From Streptomyces lasiicapitis (GTDB lineage Bacteria; Actinomycetota; Actinomycetes; Streptomycetales; Streptomycetaceae), in contig NZ_BMNG01000001.1 of the NCBI RefSeq assembly GCF_014646335.1, positions 742,219 to 806,218 on the forward strand: 64,000 nt of DNA. The letters are read 5' to 3'. The notes below the pieces were generated by a model. It was not told the DNA's origin. It worked only from the letters and a program-made list of their open reading frames with translations, and ran no database searches. Each line of letters starts with the position of its first letter. Within the stretch, counting starts at the first letter, position 1. Shown piece by piece: positions 26,562 to 35,136 of the stretch. Made by a program: the position numbers and the translations under genes.

Positions 26562-28133
26562 ATGAAACTCACCCTGTGCACGGCGGTGTTCACGGCGGTG
26601 GCGGTGACGGGGACAGCGGCCCTCGCCACCCCGGCGGCCCTCGCCACCCCGGCGGCCACCGCCGCCCCCGCGGCCACCGCGGCCACCGCGTCCGGCGGCC
26701 TCGGCCGCTACTACGACCAGCGCCTCGACTGGCGCAGCTGTGTCCTCGGTCCGGACGACGAAGGGGGAAAGTACCTGGAGAAGGAGGGCGCGCGCTGCGC
26801 GAACGTGACGGTTCCGCTCGACTACTCCGACCCCGGCGGTCGTACGATCGAAGTCGCGATCTCGCGGATCAAGGGCAGCGACACCCGACGCCACGTGGGT
26901 CCCATGCTGCTCAACTACGGCGGGCCGGGGGACGCCACGCTCTACCTTCCGCCTGCCATCCGGGACGCGATGAAGGGTGTCGCCGGGCGCTACGACCTCA
27001 TCGGCATGGACCCGCGCTTCGTGGGCCGCAGCACCGGGCTGGACTGCGGGTGGCCCGTCAGCACGTACGTACTGTCCGCCGGGCTCAGCCGGGCAAGCTT
27101 CGAGCGGCAAGTCGGCCTGCACAAGCGGCTCGCGGACGCCTGCCGGGACACGAACGCCGACGTGCTGCCGCATGTCACGACGCGCAACACGGCGCGCGAC
27201 ATGGACGTCATCCGGGGCGCCCTCGGTGCGCCGAAGCTGTCGTATCTCGGGTACTCGTACGGCACGTACCTCGGCACCGTCTACACACAGATGTTCCCGC
27301 GCCGCTACGACCGCATGGTCCTCGACAGCGCGCTCGACGCACCGCGCTACCAGCCCCGGCTCATGCGGGGCGCCGAGCCCGAGAACGAGCGGGCGCTCGC
27401 CGACTGGGCCGTGTGGGCGGCGAAGCGGGACGGGACGTACGGACTCGGCCGGACGCCCGCCCAGGTCCTCGCCACGATCGACCGGATCGTGGCGAAGTCC
27501 GCGGGCGGGCTCACGCTGGGCACGGCCGCCAATGCGTACCGCATCGACGACACCCACGTGCCGCTGCTGCTCCTCAACGGCAACGCCGACGACACCGACG
27601 CGGGCCGGGCCGACCTGGCCGACACGGTCTCCGTGCTGGCGAAGGCCGCGGCCGGGAAGCCGACCCGGCTGACCGAGAGCCTCACCGCGACACTGCGGGT
27701 CGCGACGACCGGCGCCGAGTCCGCGTACGGCAGCGCGCAGATGGCGATCCTCTGCGGGGACGTGGCCGTCCCGCGCGACCCCGAGTACTACTGGCGCGAC
27801 ATCCAGGCGAGCCGCAGGGAACACCCCGTCTTCGGGCCGCTCGCCAACAACATCAACCCTTGCGCCTTCTGGGAGCGGCCCCGGGAGCGGCCGACGGAGG
27901 TGCGGCGGGATGCTCGGGCGTTGATCGTGGCCGCCACCGGGGATCCGCGTACTCCGTATGTCGGGAGCGTGGCGCTGCGGCACCGGCTGCCCGGCTCCCG
28001 GCTGCTCACCCTCAAGGGTGCCAACCGGCACGGGCTCTACGCCGAGTACGGGAACGCCTGCGTGGACGGGAAGGTGAACGCCTACCTGGCCACAGGCAGG
28101 CTGCCTGCCAAAGACTCGACCTGCGTGAAGTGA
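26562..28133 (+). CDS. Secreted alpha/beta hydrolase, tripeptidyl aminopeptidase-like (S33)
   Basis: 523 residues from ATG; the open frame continues far upstream through the repeat and is not used. Signal peptide MKLTLCTAVFTAVAVTGTAA followed by a low-complexity ATPAAL/ATAAPA stretch. Oxyanion region LLNYGGPGD, nucleophile in GYSYGTYLG, acid region VAATGDPRTP and His in GANRHGLY. The C-terminal TAP-like domain holds paired Cys (CAFWE, NACVDG, STCVK). Streptomycete homologues remove tripeptides from secreted proteins. No clear ribosome site precedes the ATG. Confidence 0.87.
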   Translation: MKLTLCTAVFTAVAVTGTAALATPAALATPAATAAPAATAATASGGLGRYYDQRLDWRSCVLGPDDEGGKYLEKEGARCANVTVPLDYSDPGGRTIEVAISRIKGSDTRRHVGPMLLNYGGPGDATLYLPPAIRDAMKGVAGRYDLIGMDPRFVGRSTGLDCGWPVSTYVLSAGLSRASFERQVGLHKRLADACRDTNADVLPHVTTRNTARDMDVIRGALGAPKLSYLGYSYGTYLGTVYTQMFPRRYDRMVLDSALDAPRYQPRLMRGAEPENERALADWAVWAAKRDGTYGLGRTPAQVLATIDRIVAKSAGGLTLGTAANAYRIDDTHVPLLLLNGNADDTDAGRADLADTVSVLAKAAAGKPTRLTESLTATLRVATTGAESAYGSAQMAILCGDVAVPRDPEYYWRDIQASRREHPVFGPLANNINPCAFWERPRERPTEVRRDARALIVAATGDPRTPYVGSVALRHRLPGSRLLTLKGANRHGLYAEYGNACVDGKVNAYLATGRLPAKDSTCVK

Positions 28134-28154
28134 GCTACCAGCTCTTCAAGTGGG

Positions 28155-28784
28155 TTACTTCACAGCCCACTTGAGGGGCTCCTTGTAGTAACCCTGCGAG
28201 TACGTCACCGACTTGACCTTCTCGGTGGCGGGAATCAGGTACGGCTCGCACAGCGTGCGCTCCTCGCCCTTCTTCCAGATGTCCTCGCTGCTGATCTCCT
28301 TCTTGCCGGTGTCGAGGCAGTCGGCGGGCTGGCTGGAGAGGCTGCCGATGAGGATGAACTTCGTGGCGGGGGCGCCCGCGCCGGTCTCCGCGTTCACCTC
28401 GCTCATCACCATGGGGCCCTTGATCGAGGCCGCGCCCGCGACGTGCTTGGCCTTCACGTAGATCCAGGCGATCTTCTTGCCCGCATACTTCTTGTCGTCG
28501 CCCAGTTCCTTCAGGTCCGCCGGCTTGCCCTCGGTGACCTTCGTCGGCGTGAGGGAGAACTTCGCGGTCTTCTTGTACCTTGTGATTTCTTGGTCGGGGC
28601 CGGGCTGGCCGAGCTTGAGGTTCTTGGGGGCCTCGGTGGCTTCGTTGTTCGCGCCCGACCCACCGGACTTGCCGCTCTTCTTGCCGGAACCGCCGCCGCA
28701 CGCGGCGAGGGAGGCGGTGGTGATCACGGCGACGGCCACGAGGCCGAGCCTCCGACGGTACTGCGATGCGCGCTGAGTGCTCAT
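28155..28784 (-). CDS. Lipoprotein of unknown function
   Basis: 209 residues from MSTQRASQYRRRLGLVAVAV, with AGGAAG before the ATG. Lipobox LAACG. A Ser/Gly/Lys linker follows, then a beta-rich domain with KFSLTPTKVTEGKPADLKEL, IAWIYVKAKHV and a Cys pair (ADCLDTGKKE, RTLCEPYLIP) likely forming a disulfide. It resembles immunoglobulin-like secreted domains, but I cannot assign a family. Convergent with the hydrolase, 21 bp apart. Confidence 0.7.
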   Translation of the reverse strand: MSTQRASQYRRRLGLVAVAVITTASLAACGGGSGKKSGKSGGSGANNEATEAPKNLKLGQPGPDQEITRYKKTAKFSLTPTKVTEGKPADLKELGDDKKYAGKKIAWIYVKAKHVAGAASIKGPMVMSEVNAETGAGAPATKFILIGSLSSQPADCLDTGKKEISSEDIWKKGEERTLCEPYLIPATEKVKSVTYSQGYYKEPLKWAVK

Positions 28785-28988
28785 GTGCTTCCTGTGTTCC
28801 CTGTCGTACTGATCCATCTGGTCGATGCGACCGCCTATCGTGCCCTGCCCGGTTCCGCGCCCGCGCGCCGGGGGAAATTCGTGCCCGCGCGCAGGGTGAA
28901 TTTCGCGCCGGGGATATGGGCAGCCCCCGCTACCGGTGCCATTCTTCGCTCACGCACTGTGAGGACGTTCCGGTGTGAGGGGGAACGC

Positions 28989-29459
28989 ATGCGTGTACGC
29001 CGAGGTGTTGGGTCCGGGGGCGGCGGAGCCGTGTCGGCGGCCGTCCTGGTGGTGGTGCTGGGGCTCGGGGGTGCGGCCTGCGGGCATTCGGGCGGGGCCG
29101 GGGGTGGGACGCCGGGGCGACCCGGTGGGTCTTCCGGGCCGGGGGCGGTGCCTTCGCCGAGCGCTTCCGGTGAGTCCGCGGGCCCGTCCGCGGGGTCGAC
29201 CGGTGCGGGGGACAGCGGCGGTGGGGGCGGTGACCCCGGGGTGCCGCCGGTGCAGGCGCCGCCTACGGATACGGGGCCGATCGATGTGCCCGGACCCGGG
29301 GTCAGCGGCTCGACTCCGGCGCACCCGCCGGGGTGCACCCTGTTCCCGTCCCCGGGGACCGACGAGGATCCGTGTCGGCGTACGCCGGAGTCGGTCGAAC
29401 CGGAGAGCAGCAGTCCTGCGCCGGTGCTCTCGCCCTCGCCCTCTTCCGAGGGGAACTGA
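28989..29459 (+). CDS. Low-complexity lipoprotein
   Basis: 156 residues. MRVRRGVGSGGGGAVSAAVL signal and lipobox GGAAC, then almost entirely Gly/Pro/Ser/Thr (GGTPGRPGGSSGPGAVPSPS) with two Cys in a short Pro-rich end (PPGCTLFPSP, EDPCRRTPES). Probably a disordered surface linker protein. The membrane protein gene starts 6 bp after the stop, so they form one unit. Confidence 0.65.
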   Translation: MRVRRGVGSGGGGAVSAAVLVVVLGLGGAACGHSGGAGGGTPGRPGGSSGPGAVPSPSASGESAGPSAGSTGAGDSGGGGGDPGVPPVQAPPTDTGPIDVPGPGVSGSTPAHPPGCTLFPSPGTDEDPCRRTPESVEPESSSPAPVLSPSPSSEGN

Positions 29460-29465
29460 GCGGGG

Positions 29466-30434
29466 GTGGGCGCCGGACCACCGAGGTCGAGCGGTACGCC
29501 TCGCTCACCGCGGGCGCGGCCCCAGGCGGCCGCCGCCCGGCGCGGGCGGCGCACCCGCGTGCCGAGGCCACGCCCGGCGCCCCCAACTGCCGCCCCCGAC
29601 CCCGCCGGCGGCAGCCCCGCCGAACTCCTCAACTCCGTAGTCGGAGCAGCCTCGTTCGTCAGCGCCCTCATGCTCTACGCCGGCTACATCTACACCAACG
29701 CCTACTACGGCTACTTCCACCTCGACAGCTTCGCCGTCGGCTTCGACACCTTCGAGCTCGTCATCCGCAGCCTGAACCTCGCCGCCCTGTCCGCCATAGA
29801 AGTCCTCATCCTGACCCTCCTGATCCCGCACCTCCCCCGGCTGCTGAGCGCCCTGCACGTCCCCGCGCGCCACGTGCGCCGACTGCACGGGGTCGGAGGC
29901 ACGGTGGCGCGGGCCCACGTCTGGTTCGTCGCCGCCGGAGCGTCCTTGCTGCTGCTGTGGCGGTGGATACAGCCGTACGCCTGGACGGCCCCGCTGCTCG
30001 TCGCGACCGGGCTCCTGCTCGGCTGGTCACGCGCCGCCGCTCCCGCGGGCATCGCGGGCCCGCCCGGGTGGTGGCGCGCCGCCTCGCTCGTGGCCGGGGG
30101 CCTCTGCCTGGTCTGGGTCGTGGCCCTGGTGGCCGGTGACCGCGGCCGCCACGACGCGCACCACGACGCCGAGCGACTCGTACGCCGGGTCGCCGTGGTC
30201 GTCCTCACCACCGACCGCCTCAGCTTCGCCCCGCCCGGACCGAAGGTGGAGGACCTGGGCCGCGGCACCCACTACCGCTACCGGTACAGCGGCCTGCGGC
30301 TGCTCGTCGAACGCGATCAGCGGTACTACGTACTGCCGTTGGGGTGGAAGAAGAGCACCGACCCGACGTACGTCATCAAGGACGACGACGACGTACGGAT
30401 CGAACTCCACCCCGGCACGCAGCCGCGCCTCTAG
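29466..30434 (+). CDS. Four-helix membrane protein of unknown function
   Basis: 322 residues if the GTG at 29466 is used. The first 50 residues are Arg/Pro/Ala-rich, so a later start is possible but none is well placed. Hydrophobic helices near 57-75, 95-120, 150-166 and 172-225, then a basic cytosolic-type C-terminal domain (about 90 residues) with GPKVEDLGRGTHYRYRYSG and YYVLPLGWKKSTDPTYVI. Coupled to the preceding lipoprotein. Function unknown. Confidence 0.65.
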   Translation: MGAGPPRSSGTPRSPRARPQAAAARRGRRTRVPRPRPAPPTAAPDPAGGSPAELLNSVVGAASFVSALMLYAGYIYTNAYYGYFHLDSFAVGFDTFELVIRSLNLAALSAIEVLILTLLIPHLPRLLSALHVPARHVRRLHGVGGTVARAHVWFVAAGASLLLLWRWIQPYAWTAPLLVATGLLLGWSRAAAPAGIAGPPGWWRAASLVAGGLCLVWVVALVAGDRGRHDAHHDAERLVRRVAVVVLTTDRLSFAPPGPKVEDLGRGTHYRYRYSGLRLLVERDQRYYVLPLGWKKSTDPTYVIKDDDDVRIELHPGTQPRL

Positions 30435-30447
30435 GTGTCCGGGTGGG

Positions 30448-31638
30448 TCAGAGGATCACGTGCGGCAGGAAGCGGGCATACTCGTCCGTGACGAGGCCGG
30501 ACGACTCGCGTATGCCCAGGCCCGCCGCCTCGCCCTCGACGACCCAGGCGCCGAGGACGACGCGGTTGCCGTCGAAGTCGGTGAGGGGGGCCAACTCCTG
30601 GTAGCAGTGGGGGTCTTGGGGCAGGTCCGCCGGGCTGCTGCCGGGCTCGTGGATGGTCACGCCCGCGCCTTCCCGACCGAGGAGGGGCTTGGCGACGTAT
30701 CCGGTAGTGGTCGCGAGGTCGCGCGGACCGTCCACGTACGAAGGCAACAGATTCGGGTGGCCGGGGTACAGCTCCCAAAGCACCGCGAGCAGCGCCTTGT
30801 TGGAGAGCAGCATCTTCCAGGCGGGCTCGATCCAGAGCGTCGTACCCGTGCCGCCGCCGTTGTCGAGGGTCTCCAGGACGTGCGGGGCGAAGCGGTCCGT
30901 GGTGAGCCACTCCCAGGGGTAGAGCTTGAAGCAGGAGCGGATGAAGCGGAGCTTCTTGTCGACGAAGCGGCGGGAGAGGCGGTCCCAGCCGATGTCCTCC
31001 ACGGAGATGGCGTCCGTGGCGAGTCCGGCCTGCTCGGCGGTCTCGCGCAGGTACGCGACGGTCATCAGGTCCTCGCCGAGCTCGTCGCCGGCGGAGTGCG
31101 CGAAGTAGAGCGGGCTGCCGGGCGGGAGGAGGTGGGCCTGCTTCTTCCAGGCGTCGACGAGGCGCTCGTGGAGGGAGTTCCACTGGTCGGCGCCGGGGAA
31201 GCGGTCCTCCATCCAGAACCATTGGGGACTGGCGGCCTCGACGAGGGAGGTGGGGGTGTCGGCGTTGTACTCGAGCAGCTTGGCGGGGCTGCCGCTGCCG
31301 TCGTACCGCAGGTCGAACCTGCCGTACAGGGACGGCAGTTCGTCCCGTCGCCGCCAGGCCTCCGCCACGAGGGATGCGAGGCGTGGCTCTGTGATGCCGA
31401 GGTCGGCGAGGCGGCCTTCTCGGACGATGTGGTCGGCCGCCGTCAGGCACATGGCGTGCAGTTCCTCGACGACGTCTTCCAGGGCCTCCACCTCCGGGAG
31501 GCTGAAGACGTAGTACGCGGACTCGTCCCAGTAGGGGCGCAGAGTCCCGTCCGGGTGGCGGGTCAGGGGGTAGATGAGCCCCTGCTCCTCGACGGTCTGC
31601 TGCCAGCCGGGGCGGGGGGTGAGGGTGCGGCGCTCCAC
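30448..31638 (-). CDS. Glutathionylspermidine synthase family protein (ATP-grasp amide ligase)
   Basis: 396 residues. ATP-grasp synthetase of the Gsp family: DLRYDGSGSPAKLLEYNADTP, FAHSAGDELGEDL, LWIEPAWKMLLSNKALL, YVAKPLLGREGAGVTI (ATP loop) and GAWVVEGEAAGLGIRES. The amidase half of E. coli Gsp is missing, as in YgiC/YjfC, which form a peptide-like bond on unknown substrates. Streptomycetes have no glutathione, so another acid and amine are expected. The lipoprotein gene upstream ends 18 bp before it and probably belongs to the same unit, recalling ygiB-ygiC. Confidence 0.87.
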   Translation of the reverse strand: MERRTLTPRPGWQQTVEEQGLIYPLTRHPDGTLRPYWDESAYYVFSLPEVEALEDVVEELHAMCLTAADHIVREGRLADLGITEPRLASLVAEAWRRRDELPSLYGRFDLRYDGSGSPAKLLEYNADTPTSLVEAASPQWFWMEDRFPGADQWNSLHERLVDAWKKQAHLLPPGSPLYFAHSAGDELGEDLMTVAYLRETAEQAGLATDAISVEDIGWDRLSRRFVDKKLRFIRSCFKLYPWEWLTTDRFAPHVLETLDNGGGTGTTLWIEPAWKMLLSNKALLAVLWELYPGHPNLLPSYVDGPRDLATTTGYVAKPLLGREGAGVTIHEPGSSPADLPQDPHCYQELAPLTDFDGNRVVLGAWVVEGEAAGLGIRESSGLVTDEYARFLPHVIL

Positions 31639-31656
31639 GGTCCTTCGACCTCGTCC

Positions 31657-32016
31657 TCAGCCGCCGCCGGAGCCCGATCCCGAGCAGCCGAAGCCGTCGC
31701 GATCGACGGCTTCGCTGCGGCTGAAGGTGCCGTCGTCGGCGTAGCGGCCGTCGACGTCGGGGTCGTAGTACCAGGCGGCGGAGGCGCGGGGGGAGGTGCC
31801 TGTTCCGGTGCTGGTGCCGGTGCATTGCTGGTCGCTGACGACCTTGTACCCGGTGAGCAGGTCGTAACTGTCACGGTCCACGCAGCGCTTGTCGGGCTCG
31901 GAGCCGCAGGAGGTGAGGGCGGCGGCGAGGACGCCCATGGAGCCGAGGGCCACCGTGCTGGAGCGCAGCCGTCGCCGCCGCGGTCGCTTCTCGTCGGCCA
32001 TGCCCGTGCCACTCAC
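31657..32016 (-). CDS. Small Cys-containing lipoprotein paired with the Gsp-like ligase
   Basis: 119 residues from GTG (GGGGGAG seven bases before); an ATG five codons later is the alternative. Basic N-terminus, hydrophobic core ALGSMGVLAAAL, lipobox LTSC. Mature part: CVDRDSYDLL, QQCTGT, then WYYDPDVDGRYADD and a Ser/Gly tail ending GFGCSGSGSGGG. Its partner suggests a YgiB-like role, but sequence similarity to YgiB is not evident to me. Confidence 0.7.
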   Translation of the reverse strand: MSGTGMADEKRPRRRRLRSSTVALGSMGVLAAALTSCGSEPDKRCVDRDSYDLLTGYKVVSDQQCTGTSTGTGTSPRASAAWYYDPDVDGRYADDGTFSRSEAVDRDGFGCSGSGSGGG

Positions 32017-32039
32017 TGTGCCGCTCCCCCGTACGTACC

Positions 32040-32116
32040 GAACCACTGAACCGTGCCGACACGCACTGAACCGCTGAACCGTGCCGACACGCGCTGAACC
32101 GCTGAACCGTGTCGAC
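32040..32116. repeat. 28-bp tandem repeat, 2.75 copies, upstream of the lipoprotein gene
   Basis: Units of GAACCRCTGAACCGTGCCGA followed by CACGCRCT start at 32040, 32068 and 32096 (the last truncated). Each contains the half-unit CTGAACCG. They lie 24-100 bp upstream of the lipoprotein start on its promoter side, so they could be regulator-binding sites; no spacers, hence not CRISPR. Confidence 0.85.
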
Positions 32117-32189
32117 GACGCAGGCTAGATGACCGCCGCCACAGCCCCGCCAACGGGTCCCGCACCACCCCCTCCTCTACTGTCCTTTC

Positions 32190-33026
32190 GTGTCTCTTGG
32201 GATGTTTTGCGCGCTGGGTTCGGCGGTCTGCTTCGGTACGGCGTCGGTGTTGCAGGCGGTGGCGGCGCGCTCGACCGCGCCGGGTACGGGTTCCGGGGTG
32301 GATCCGGCGCTGCTGTGGCGGGCGGTGCGGCAGTGGCGGTACGTGGCCGGTCTGGCCCTGGACGGCCTGGGCTTCGTGCTCCAGATCATGGCACTGCGCT
32401 CCATCCCCATCTACGCGGTGGGCGCGGCCCTCGCGGCCTCCCTCGCCGTGACGGCGGTGGTGGCGGCGCGGCTGCTGCGGGTGCGGTTGAGCGGGTGGGA
32501 GTGGGGGGCCGTGGGGGTGGTGTGCGCGGGGCTTGCGATGCTCGGGCTTGCCTCGGGCGAGGAGGGGCACGGGACCGGTTCGACCACTCTCCGATACGTG
32601 ATGCTGGGGGTGGCCGTGGCCGTCCTGGCCGTCGGCGCCGTCGCCGGCCGACTTCCGGACCGGGGGCGGGCGTTGGCCCTGGGCCTGGGCGCGGGCTGCG
32701 GCTTCGGTGTGGTGGAGGTCGCGGTCCGCCTGATCGACGACGTCTCGCCGGCCGCGCTGGCCACCAACCCGGCGACGTACGCCCTCCTCGTCGGCGGAGG
32801 CGCCGCCTTCCTCCTCCTCACCTCCGCCCTCCAACGCGGCTCGGTCACGGCCGCCACCGCGGGCATGGTCATCGGCGAAACAATCGGCCCCGCCCTGGTA
32901 GGCGTCATCTACCTCGGCGACCGCACCCGAGAGGGCCTGACCTGGCTGGCCGTCCTGGGCTTCGGGGTGGCGGTGGCAGGCGCCCTGGCCCTGGCCCGCT
33001 TCGGCGAAGCCCCGACGGAGCCGTAG
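32190..33026 (+). CDS. DMT-superfamily (EamA-like) membrane transporter
   Basis: 278 residues with about nine to ten hydrophobic helices and the two-fold EamA pattern: FCALGSAVCFGTASVLQAVA at the start, ALRSIPIYAVGAALAASLAV in the first half, and RGSVTAATAGMVIGETIGPA in the second. Substrate unknown. Stands alone; repeat B copy 3 follows the stop directly. Confidence 0.8.
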   Translation: MSLGMFCALGSAVCFGTASVLQAVAARSTAPGTGSGVDPALLWRAVRQWRYVAGLALDGLGFVLQIMALRSIPIYAVGAALAASLAVTAVVAARLLRVRLSGWEWGAVGVVCAGLAMLGLASGEEGHGTGSTTLRYVMLGVAVAVLAVGAVAGRLPDRGRALALGLGAGCGFGVVEVAVRLIDDVSPAALATNPATYALLVGGGAAFLLLTSALQRGSVTAATAGMVIGETIGPALVGVIYLGDRTREGLTWLAVLGFGVAVAGALALARFGEAPTEP

Positions 33027-33028
33027 AC

Positions 33029-33081
33029 CTTCCGTCCCGGAAGCGCCACTCTGCTTACCTCCGGGCGGCCTCGTTCACGTT
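33029..33081 (-). repeat. Third copy of the outer end of the large inverted repeat
   Basis: 53 bases identical to the reverse complement of 25430-25482, beginning three bases after the stop of the DMT gene. Only the outer end is present. As at DUF397, it touches the 3' end of a gene. Confidence 0.92.
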
Positions 33082-33099
33082 TCGGGACGGGGGCACTGG

Positions 33100-34512
33100 T
33101 TAGGGCAGGGCTCTGCACAGGGCTTCTAGGGCTGCCGTCCATGCGTGGTCCGGGGGTGTGCCGTAGCCGACGACGAGGGCGTCTACGGGTGGGGGCGTTG
33201 CCTCGGGGTGGCGGAAGGTGGAGAGGCCCTGGAGGGCCAGGTGTTGCCAGTGGGCTGCCTGGACCACTGTTTGTTCGGTGCCGGGTGGGAGGCGGACCAC
33301 GGCGTGCAGACCGGCTGCGATGCCGGTGACGCGGATTTCGGGCGCGCGGTCGGCGAGGGCGGCGACGAGCTGGTCGCGTCGGCGACGGTAGCGCAGGCGG
33401 GCCGCGCGGACGTGGCGGTCGTACGCACCGGACGTCATGAACTCCGCGAGGGTCACTTGGTCGAGTGCGCTGCTGGCCACGCCGACCGCGAACTTGAGTT
33501 CCGCCACCTCCAGGGCCAGGGCGGTGGGCAGCACCATCCAGGCGAGGCGCAGGCCGGGGGCGAGGGATTTGCTGGCGGTGCCGAGATAGATCACGCGGTC
33601 GGGGTCCAGGCCCTGGAGCGCGCCTACGGGCTGGCGGTCGTAGCGGAACTCGCCGTCGTAGTCGTCCTCCAGGATCAGGCCGTCCGTGCGACGCGCCCAG
33701 TCGACGGCCGCCGCCCGCCGGTCGGGGTGCAGCGGCACGCCCATCGGGAACTGGTGCGCGGGGGTCATCAGGACTGCTCTGTGGGACGTCAAGCCGTCTG
33801 TTCGGGTGCCCTGGTCGTCGAAGGGCAGGGGGACCGTGCGCAGGCCCGTGCGGGCCAGGCGCTCCCAGTGGAGGTCCAGGCCGTACGACTCCACGGCGAT
33901 GCGGCGCAGGCCGCGGTCGGAGAGCAGTTGGCCCAGGAGTGTGAGGGCGTGGGCGAAGCCCGGGACGACGATGATGCGGTCGGGGTCCGCGTGGACGCCC
34001 CGGGCGCGCGAGAGGTACGCGGCGAGCGCGGTGCGCAGCTCCACACGGCCCCGCGGATCGCCGTACGCCATGACGTCGTCGGGCGCGGCCGCCAGCGCGC
34101 GGCGGGCCGCCTTCAGCCACTCCGCCCGCGGGAACGACGCCACGTCGGGAGCGCCCGCCATCAGGTCGTACGCCGGTGCGCCGCCCGTCCGCCGCGGGCG
34201 CGCGGGGGCCACGGGGCGCGGCACGTCCCGCTCGGCGACCCGTGTGCCCGAACCCTGGCGCGCGGTCAGCCAGCCCTCCGCGACCAGATCCGCGTACGCG
34301 TCGGCGACCGTGTTGCGGGCGATGCCCAGGTCGGTGGCGAGGGAGCGGGAGGAGGGGAGGCGCGTGCCGGGGGCCAGGCGGCCGCCTCGGACCGCCTCGC
34401 GCAGGGCGTCGGTGAGGCCCTTGCGTACGCCGGAGTGGGGGGTTCCGGGCGCTGCGGCGGCCGGGGTCTCCAGGTGCAGGTCCACCCCCAAAGTGGCCCA
34501 GGATTCTTCCAT
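33100..34512 (-). CDS. MocR/PdxR-type regulator (GntR winged helix fused to aminotransferase domain)
   Basis: 470 residues. GntR helix-turn-helix at about 25-95 (GTRLPSSRSLATDLGIARNT, GWLTARQGSGTRV) and a class I aminotransferase fold with PLP lysine in YLGTASKSLAPGLRLAW and EDDYDGEFRYDR. MocR proteins use PLP to sense vitamin B6 or amino acids. Divergent from the AhpD-like gene by 47 bp, so it very likely regulates that operon. Start is the ATG closest to the winged helix. Confidence 0.92.
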   Translation of the reverse strand: MEESWATLGVDLHLETPAAAAPGTPHSGVRKGLTDALREAVRGGRLAPGTRLPSSRSLATDLGIARNTVADAYADLVAEGWLTARQGSGTRVAERDVPRPVAPARPRRTGGAPAYDLMAGAPDVASFPRAEWLKAARRALAAAPDDVMAYGDPRGRVELRTALAAYLSRARGVHADPDRIIVVPGFAHALTLLGQLLSDRGLRRIAVESYGLDLHWERLARTGLRTVPLPFDDQGTRTDGLTSHRAVLMTPAHQFPMGVPLHPDRRAAAVDWARRTDGLILEDDYDGEFRYDRQPVGALQGLDPDRVIYLGTASKSLAPGLRLAWMVLPTALALEVAELKFAVGVASSALDQVTLAEFMTSGAYDRHVRAARLRYRRRRDQLVAALADRAPEIRVTGIAAGLHAVVRLPPGTEQTVVQAAHWQHLALQGLSTFRHPEATPPPVDALVVGYGTPPDHAWTAALEALCRALP

Positions 34513-34559
34513 GGGAATGGACCATACCTCTGGGCTAATCGCGCCGTAGCGTCGTACCC
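34513..34559. promoter_or_regulatory. MocR/AhpD-like divergent promoter
   Basis: Only 47 bp separate the two start codons, and they must hold both promoters and the MocR site. AATGGACCATACCTCTGGGC is the likely core. No ribosome site is seen before the + gene, so its message may be leaderless. Confidence 0.5.
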
Positions 34560-35087
34560 ATGACGACGAACACCGAGAGCAACCACTCCCACGACGCGCG
34601 GCTGCCCGAGCACACGCCCCGGCTCAACATGGCCGAGCTCGTGCCGGACGCGTACAAGGCCATGATCCGGTTCGCCACCGCGGCCAAGAAGGGTGTCGAC
34701 CCGGTCATCTTCGAGCTGGTCCAGATCCGCGCCTCGCAGATCAACCACTGCGCGTTCTGCGTCGACATGCACACCAAGGACGCGCTCGCCGCGGGCGAGA
34801 GCGTCGAGCGGATCGTGCAGCTCAGCGCATGGGAGGAGTCCAAGCACTTCTACACGGCCAAGGAGATCGCGGCCATCGAGCTGACCGAGGCCGTCACCGT
34901 CCTCACGGACGGGTTCGTGCCGGACGCGGTGTGGGAGAGGGCCGCCAAGGAGTTCGACGAGAAGGAGCTCGCTCATCTCGTCGCCGCGATCACCCTGATC
35001 AATGGGTGGAATCGGATCTCCGTCACCACTCGGATGGTTCCGGGGCACTACACGCCGGGGTCCACCGCCCATCGGCCCGCCAACTGA
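34560..35087 (+). CDS. Carboxymuconolactone decarboxylase / AhpD-like protein 1
   Basis: 175 residues. The AhpD core is QIRASQINHCAFCVDMHTKD with C64-x-x-C67 and H71, the redox pair of alkylhydroperoxidase AhpD, followed by FVPDAVWERAAKEFDEKELA and INGWNRISV. Proteins of this set act as peroxidases or proton-relay enzymes rather than decarboxylases. Divergent from MocR. A paralogue follows 49 bp downstream (about 60% similar by eye over the core). Confidence 0.9.
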   Translation: MTTNTESNHSHDARLPEHTPRLNMAELVPDAYKAMIRFATAAKKGVDPVIFELVQIRASQINHCAFCVDMHTKDALAAGESVERIVQLSAWEESKHFYTAKEIAAIELTEAVTVLTDGFVPDAVWERAAKEFDEKELAHLVAAITLINGWNRISVTTRMVPGHYTPGSTAHRPAN

Positions 35088-35136
35088 CCCCCGGCAACAG
35101 AAGCAGTCAACTCGGTTCAGCAGAAAGGTACTTGTG

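Noticed and set aside
30136..32049. 637-codon open frame on the + strand over the Gsp-like gene
   Set aside because: Shadow of the minus-strand ligase and lipoprotein; no ribosome site or recognised domain.
32040..32116. Possible CRISPR array
   Set aside because: Direct repeats follow each other without spacers, only 2.75 units, no cas genes.
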